DNA from: Onchidella celtica
Taxonomy: Eukaryota; Mollusca; Gastropoda; Systellommatophora; Onchidiidae
NCBI GenBank assembly: GCA_963931925.1
Contig: OZ007575.1
Coordinates: 41,986,612-42,050,611, forward strand
Length of the DNA: 64,000 bases
Direction of reading: 5' to 3'
Shown here one piece after another: positions 50,801-59,800 of this stretch (positions are counted from its first letter, which is position 1; each line of letters opens with the position of its first letter). The notes beneath the pieces are model-generated. The model worked only from the letters and a program-made list of their open reading frames with translations, did not search any database and was not told the origin of the DNA. The translations under genes and the position numbers were made by a program.

Positions 50801-53800
50801 GAGTTGGTCACCATGGAGATGGGCGGTACATGGGTAACCAAGATGAAAGGTTCAAATGTAATTGTCATGCCAAAAGACCAGAGGACCAAATCCAGTTTCA
50901 TGACTGGGGGTGTGATGCAGCCCCCTTGTAGTGTAATGGGGGGTATAGTACTAAGCCTGGAAGGTCACAATCAGTTGCTGCCAGCAAAATATACACCCAA
51001 AAAAATAACGGATAACCCATGGGTGCCAGCAACGAGCTGTCTGAAACCTGAAAATCACTTTGACCAAATCAGCCAAACCTGAAGACGCGGGTACTGAGCA
51101 ATGCAGTGATAAAACAACAGACCTACCAACTAAATGACACCTAAATCGCCTATACCAATGCTATACAAAGGCACTTTTCAAATACATATATTATATCAGA
51201 GAACAAAACACTTTACATGTCACAATAATGTACTGCGGCTATTAAGTATTTGTGCACACCTATAACCTTCCTTGTTCGTATATAAGGTGTGTGACTGCAG
51301 CAGTTTTTGTTCTATAGGATGAATATTATTTCCTACTTAATTTTGAATGTGGGAAAAATTTCTCCAATAAGTTTATAAAACCTATCACAAACACACAACT
51401 GACAATACATGTAACTACTGCTTTGTGCATGTTTATTAAAATCATTTGTGTCTCTTGAGCCAATAAAATAGATCCTGTTGTCTCCCTTTAAATTCAACAC
51501 CGCTAAGCTGAGTTTTCCTTTGTACGGAAATGGAAACAACAACGGAAACGCCAAAAACCCGTCAAGTAGTGAAACAGAAGCACATGTACATGTACTTAAT
51601 GGAGGTTTGACGTTTTCGTTTCCGTACACATGAAAACAAGGCTTTAGTAGTATGACGTTGTTTGACTCGCACTGCTTACGACCCCCATGGTTATAGTAGA
51701 AGCATCAGACCTATAGGCCTCACTCATGCTTGCTATAAGTACCGTTTATTGGACTGAATGAAGTGAAATCCGGCTATGCCAATGATATTGGTGCCGGAAA
51801 ACTAAAAAAGTAGAACAATCTGAGGCCTTTGTAAACTAGGCTAAAACCTCCGTCATCGGGTTGATCTAGTACAATGAGTATTACTAGTATTAGGGGGCTA
51901 GCCGTACAATGTGTATCGGTACAGATGTAGGGGGCATGCTCGACCTTGATCTAGATTCTAGGTTTTTGCCTAACTGCAGCAACATGTCAAATCAGTCCGC
52001 ACAACACATTCACGGTACATGCGGAACCAAGCAACCAGGAATTCCAAACGAAAGCATCCATCGTCAATCAATCAATAAACATTTGTAGATCTACCGCTGC
52101 AGGCGTCTAATGCATTAATTCTGGCGTAGGCCTAACACACGGGACGAAGTCAGCGCAACACATGATAGACTACGACCACTCAACCAATACGCAGAACAAG
52201 CGGGTCTTGACCGGACACAATACGTGACCCTTTGACCCTTCACTCACTTTCAAGTTCGCATTATTGTCAGCGCGATGAAGGGCTGCTGCTGCATGTGAAG
52301 TGACTGATCTAAAACTACGAATCAGCCTGAAGACGATGGTAGCCCTGTGCTGGCGATACGCCTTCGGACAATGTAGATGCTAAAAATAAGCGCAAATTAG
52401 ACCGATGTCTCGAACGCATGCTTGCGCTTTTTCGTTTTAACCAGGTTTTGTTTTTTTGTGTTTTTCAGTTCTTCACATCGCGAAACCGGAATTTTTTTTT
52501 TGGATACCTAGCAAAACCGGAAATCCGGTATATACCGGAGGTCTGGCACCCATGCATAACCTGACTGTGTGTGACCGAGCTTAGTAACATAGGGTCTTCC
52601 CGGATTTACGGAAATTATGGTGTACACTTTTGTCTGCCAGCAGCTGACTGTGCCATTCTAGGCTTTGTACAACCCCTCTACGGAAGACAACAGCTAAAAC
52701 ACTTGTTTGACAGGAGGTTTCCTCCTGTGAAGATCCCCTATAATCTCCCTCTCCTAAGCATTTCAATTTTCTTTTTTTCTTTTCTTCATCCTACAAAATG
52801 TGAACTGGTGTTACTATGTTGATAAATGCTAACCTGTCAACGTTATCAACGTCACTGAGCGGCAGGTCATCAAAGTGGGAGGAGATGCCTGGATCTCCAA
52901 GCTTGACAGTGACGAATTCCTGTGAGACACTGCCAAACACCATGAACTTTCTCAGCCTCACATTTCCATGGTAAACATGCTTCTCTCCCTGCAAAATCAC
53001 CAAGAAATCAAAATTAGTTAAAATCTGACCCCTGTTACTAATTTCATCTTCAATCCTTCAATCATGGGAAATGAGTCATCCTCACATCAATTTGCATTTT
53101 AGTGTTAGTATTTGAGTTAATACCTTCCCCATCACCAAAAATAACTGAATTCTACAAGTCTTCCTATACATCAGGATCACACCACAACTGTCCTGCAAAG
53201 GTAGCTCAGCTTTACTTCTACAGCAGCTTTCATGTAGCTGGCTTCTAACATGGGGACTTGGCAAAACTACAACCTTATACTTAGTTTTTGTTGGTTTTTT
53301 GGCGACAGTTATACTGAATGGAGGCCTAGAAAGGGAAAGAGAGCAAACGAATGCCCTGAAAGACAATGGAGAGATATTATGCAGACAAGTGGACAGGCAT
53401 GGACGAGACGGACAGAAAAGAGAGAAAAATGAAAATCCTTGGTGGCGGGCTACATCCTACAGTTGATAAACAAGGCCCAACAAGAACAAGAAAACAGTTC
53501 AACCTTGTGCCAAGCCCTGCTGCGACCCCGTGTTTTTTTATTTTTGTTTTTTTCCCCTTTGGATTCGGGGGAATTTTGGATGGTACTCATCTAGAAAGAC
53601 AGGGGTTCACAGGACAAAAATCAATAATGCGTTTACAACACCAGGAAGACCCGCTACTGATATGTGCAGATCTGCAGATTTTATAAAATAAGCATTCTGA
53701 TTGGTTACAAGACCAACAACACAAGTAATCCTAACTGCTTTCAAAATTGCCAGATTATTGTCTTTTTGACGACGATATAGCATGACCATCTTTTAGACTG

Positions 53801-56800
53801 TAAAATAATTGGGCCGATCATTGGCCCTACTGTCTTCAGCCGGTTAATGGAGAAAATCAAGTGACAAAAAAATCTAGGCCTATACACTACTGGCACAACA
53901 ATTCATTCTCACCATAATTTGTAGAATCTTCAGAATCTGGTACATAATGTGAATGGTCTGGATGATGCGCTGATGGTGACTGCAAACGTAGGTGAGCAGG
54001 TCAGCCAGGGGAGTGTACTCCATTAACAAACAGATATGCTTTTCCACTACCGTGCCATACAATTGCAGAAACCGACTCGGGTCAATCCGGCCTAGCTTGA
54101 TTAATTTTTCAGTGCCTTCTCTGAATGCCTGTATAAACGTTTACACTTTAAATAAATTGCAGTTCACTCGATCAGATAATTAAGTCAAGTCAAGAGCTAG
54201 CATAAAATATTTTAGGCAACTGATGCCGCTATATGCCGCTATGCAAAATGTATGTTATGGGCACATTTACGACTGTTTACACATAAACGATTAATGTTTT
54301 TTAATGCCACAGTATCAACACAAGATCAGACCTAATTCAGAGCTCCTTTTATTCTCAGATATTCATAAACACAATGGTTTCACCCATAAAATACCCTTGA
54401 ACTGTGATAAAAAGTGTCAAATATTTTTTTTTTAAATACCAATGATTTTATCCTCCCTTGCTTATAGAGTAAAATTTCAAAAGCATGGGTATGTCACTTG
54501 TCAGTCAGATTGTGCCACTTGACACAAACGTTATTTTGAAAAATTAGGTAGTAAAAGTTAAACATGGGCTAGAAGGAGAGTCAAAAACCACATTAAGTAA
54601 CTGATGGGTAACCTAGACCATCAGACAAAAACCACACAAAGTAACTGATGGGTAACCTACAAACTTAGACAAAAACCCACATAAAAGTAAGCGATGGGTA
54701 ACTTACCATGTTAATTTTTCCTTCGTCTGTTCTCAGCTCCACCAGCGTAGCTTGTCGTCCATCAGGAAGGTTGACTTTAAATTTCCTTATCTGAGGGTTT
54801 TTGTCTGTGGAAATTCAATAATAATAGACAAGACACTAATACAGTGACAAATTTATGGTTACAGTTCCAAGATGTAACTTTTTCTTTAATCACAGATTTT
54901 CACTGATCTTTAGGTATAGGCTACTGTTATTATTTTCATTTTTTATTGTGACACTGATTTTGTAAAACTCAACCAAGGACACCGAAGAAGCCTGTTTTGA
55001 CGTTAATTTTATATTATTATATCAAAAAACGTTTCTGAGTTTCTAATTAAATGGCCACTTCAAATTGTGGTGACACCATTTTACAAAGATGAAATTCTCT
55101 AATGAAACAATCTTTTTTCTTGAGTTTAACTGAAAGACACAGTTATGACTTTCACAAAAATGCCATTTCCAGACAACCTCTCTGAAAATTCTTCTCACAT
55201 TACATGAATCAACCATTAAGATTTCTCTTCCTGAATCAAGAAACAAATGCAATGTTAAGACCATCTCAAGCCAAGGAAGCTTCCACCAGAAATAGGTTAC
55301 CATGAACATTTTTATCACCTCGGATTTCTTCCTTGTTGGATAAATCATCTCTCAAATAAATGCTTGGTCTACCTGACCATGGATCATCTTCAGCCAGTAT
55401 ATAATCATCAATCATCTGTTCGATGTAGATCTCATTGATATCCGCTACACTGTGATCTGTAACAGATGGTTGTTAAATAGGAAGTAGACTTTGTAATAAC
55501 TTCAAGCCCCTTTACATTTCAACAACTTTATTTTACAACAGACATGGTCCTGACAATGCCTGCAGCGTATCTAAGACCTAAAACTGAATTCTTTCTTTGC
55601 TTTTGTCACCAGTATGAATTTATCTAGACTTGCCCATTTATTTGGTAGCATGACGGAGTTGTTAGGAATTTCATGGACAGAGAACAGGGCTCCCACTCAA
55701 CTGAGAAAAATACATCTGAAATCTATGCGCGGCGCCTATGCAGAGCGTAAATTTTAAATGATTGACCATATTCTGTGCATAAATTTGATATAATGGACCA
55801 TACATTACATCTACACACAGAAATACACAACAAAATACTTAACTCTCAATCTTCTTTGGTTTTTATGGCATATTTATGGAAACTGAATGTTGCCGACAGA
55901 TAAAGAGCCCTATTTCTTTTTCTATTTAAGATAGAGTAGCAAGTTATATATCAATGGATTCAGAATTGAATTAGCTGCCATTTGATGATAGTTTTGACTA
56001 ATTATAATGACAATAAAAAGATCTGGGGTCCAAATTTTATGGAAAAAAAAATTTGAAAAGTACAAAAATTTACAACCACAATGGACACTGTGATAGAAGA
56101 AAAAAAAAGTATTTGAAGGAAACTGAAAAACTTTATTATCTTAACAAACTACATCCAATTTTACAACATATATCCAAATTTCAAGACATTCTGTCAGTAA
56201 ATGACTGAAATATTTAAAAAATTGAAATGCATATATGTGAACTATTTGTGCCGAGAACTGCCACAAACCACAACGGAAAAAGTTGTACAACTTGTCATGT
56301 TATATAAATATTTTGTTATTCATTTGAATTTTATACAGGGAAACAACCTTAATTTTAAACAGAATCAGGATTAACTTCATCATGTACAGACAAACATCTG
56401 AGGCTTATATTCAATGATGAATATGTATAAAATTATATTTTGTGGTAGTCTACAAGACAGTTCCGTGTGTCATGCAGACACAGAAAAACATTACAAGTTC
56501 TGCAGAAGTATCTGCTTTTCTGTTCAACATGTAATTTATCATAACATAGCTTACAGTTCTTTCTCTGAGAAGTTGGAACAATACCAGGAATAATTGGGTG
56601 ATTAGTAAAAATCTTTGGTTTTGAGGCTGTTGGAACATCTGCAAAGTCGTCCATTTTCCCGAGTTGCCTGATTAGTTCTTCTGTAAATGCAAGCTGATTA
56701 AACTTGTTACTTCTATCTAGTTCTTTCAAATCAGGGTTTTGCTTTCTCCAGTCCTGAAACAAAATATAACTATTTACTCTGGCAATATCTAGAAAATGAA

Positions 56801-59800
56801 AAAACAATGTCTTCCAATATTTATTTGTCTTACGCAACATGTTGTATTTGGTTAGTAATTGGTCACTTTTATCAACTCCACCCATATGCATATTTTATAA
56901 TCTGTTATGACTTTAGGTTGTCTAAGTTCCAAAGTTTGAAAAGCTCCATTTGTTTTAGTTCTCCTATTAGCCATACAAAATTCATTTGCCCCATGCATGG
57001 TAGAAATCACAGACACAGTTTTATTGTCCTTCCACTGAAGTGCTAAAATATTCCCTTGTCTACACCATCTCATTGCCCCTCTCTCATTCTGTTTCTCCCA
57101 CTGTTTCACATTTTTCAATTCTGCTGGAAATCCCCTCCTATTGGAAATAATAGTACCACAAGCTAAAATCCCTTTCTTCAACAGATCAAGAAACAAATGA
57201 ATGCTTGAATAAAAATTATCAACAAAAAGACGGTAACCCTTATTGCCACGAGCTAAAAGAAATTTCAAGAGATCCATAACAACTTCATAGGCTAAACCAT
57301 TTCCACTAACTTTCCCAGACCCTGTCTTTCCCAAATAAACCTTAAAATTGTAAGTGTAACCAGACAAAGAATCTGCTAAAACCCAAAGCTTCATGCCCCA
57401 CTTAGTAGGCTTGTCACGTATATATTGCCTAAATGAAAACCTTCCTTTATTTTTTACCATCCTCTCATCAACAGAAATATTCAAACCTGGCTGATAAAGA
57501 TTCATGCATTTTCTCCTCATAATATCAAACAAAAAACGAACTTTACATAACTTGTCTCCTTGTTTCTCAGTTTTTCTGTCGGATACTTTCAAAAAACACA
57601 TAATTTGTTGAAATCGAAATCTTGTCATAAATGATCGCGCCCAAAGGCCATTGAATAGACTCTTTTTACTCCAATACATTTCTACTCCTGGTACTTGAAT
57701 CATTCCCATGTACATAAGCAGTCCAATAAAACGATAAAACTCTTCTTCTTCTAGAGGAACCCAGCCTTTGTACATGTTGACTTTTGTCGGTCCCACCTCC
57801 CTGGCGTTCTCATTTGTCCATGAACATAATTGCTGCACAACACATGATGAAAAAAAACAGCTGGAAAATAGTGAATGGTGTCAGGTACTTTCTTCTGGAC
57901 CCTCTTGTCATGGAATCGGGGAAGTGGGCTCCGGGTGGTCGTTCAGGGTTAAAGTTTGGGACGGACGTCCTAGACCAGTTGTCATAGTCTCCAAAGCTAT
58001 ATATGAGGAATAGAAAAAGAAACAAAAATGTGTTACAAGAATCATTTATACCCAAACCTAATAATAAAAAATTAATAGAAATAATGTGTAGCAATATAAT
58101 ACAATATACCTAAAATTATGTTGAAATCTAGCTCTAGAAGATCACAATAGTAGATACAAGAAGCCACTGACAAGAGATGGTAACCACAGTAAACAAAACA
58201 TAGGCCTTGGTTACTAGGTGCAGTACGAGGAAAGTTGTAATCAGCCTGAACAAATAAAAAAAGCAGATCAAAGCCTAAATCCTGACTGGCTGGTGCTCAG
58301 CAATGATTGAAGGGGCCAACTACAATAAATATAATTACCTGTGATACCTGTAATTAGATCTAGATCCAAAATGTTTGTGTTGTGATTACATACGCTAAAG
58401 AAGAAAAAACCTTCACCTTCGTTCTCGTATGTTCCGGCCGGTTGATGCGGCTTCATTCTCATCAGAGCTGGAATCTGAGACGTCTTCTTCATCCCAGACT
58501 TCATCCTCGCTTGACTCATATTCAATTTCTTCATCAGAAAGATTGTTTGAAGCCATTTTATTGCGCTTTGTTGACAATGATGGTAACTCAGCAGTAGATA
58601 AAAATCCAAGATGGCGGCGGAACCGAAGAGACGCGATCGTCTTATTTCTCTTTCTTTCTATTCACTTAAAAGGCTTCGTTTTATAATTTTTTCACCTGTT
58701 TTCGTTAAAAACCAGTTTCGCCTTTCAAAACAAACGATTTTCAAGCAGTTTTGAACAGTTTTTCATTAAAATAATGAGGGATACAAGCGTCGATCACCGG
58801 TGATCGAAATCTTTGGTAAAAGAAGATTGAGAGTTAAATAATAGTAATAAATGGACATCATAAAATTATCGCTGACCTCTTCCATTGCATTTCCGCGAAA
58901 GAGTGAGAGCCCTGAAGAAAAAAACATGGCCACTTTATCTCCTTAAATTGTGCACATCCTGCAATTGGTCAAAACAATTTGAGCCTGAACATACACGGGG
59001 ACCTTAAATGGGACTGATTTAAAGTAATTAAATTGCACAAATAAAGATGTCTTCATTGTGTTGAACAACTGCCAAATAAGTTTTCCTCTTTACATTAAGA
59101 TGGTTTTTCAACTTAATCCTTTGTGACCAAGAAAAAAAACCCATAAAAATATAGGGTTAGAACTGGTACCATTTCATTTTTATCGTCATTTGCACCGATT
59201 CAGATTTTTTGGGGGGCCTGATTCAGATTTTTGTTTTTGTAGGGTGGCATCTCTGGTTTTGGTGGGAGATGGGTTTAACGCAATTTCACGGCTCGGTTGA
59301 CAGCCGTGACCGGCCCGTGAGCCGTATGCGGGCCGGTCACGGCTGTCAGCCGAGCCGTGAAATTGCGTTAAACCCATCTCCCACCAAAACCCATCCTTTC
59401 TCAGCTCGCTTTCACCTGCCATCTGTCCTCTATTTCTCCAATCTTCCCATAATCTCTTACCCTTTTTACATTAACTTTTCATACATGAAAGAGTCAAGAC
59501 AAAGACAGACACAACACTGGACTCCTGAGACCAAATCGCAGATGATTCCCAAAGACACTATTTCAAAACTACACTTATCACGACCTTTAATATCTTGTTT
59601 GTTCTATGTCCATTTTCTGAAAAACTGGAGATCGTTAAGTATGTGGAAGAGATATACCAAATGCACACTTTGACACTTGTTTAAAATGTGTTGTGGCACT
59701 TATCAAGCTGTTTCACAGTTCCCATTTACTCTATCTCCTAAGCATAAAAATAATGCCGCTAATTAGTATCAAATTTCTCAGTTGTGCAAAATGTGGAGTT

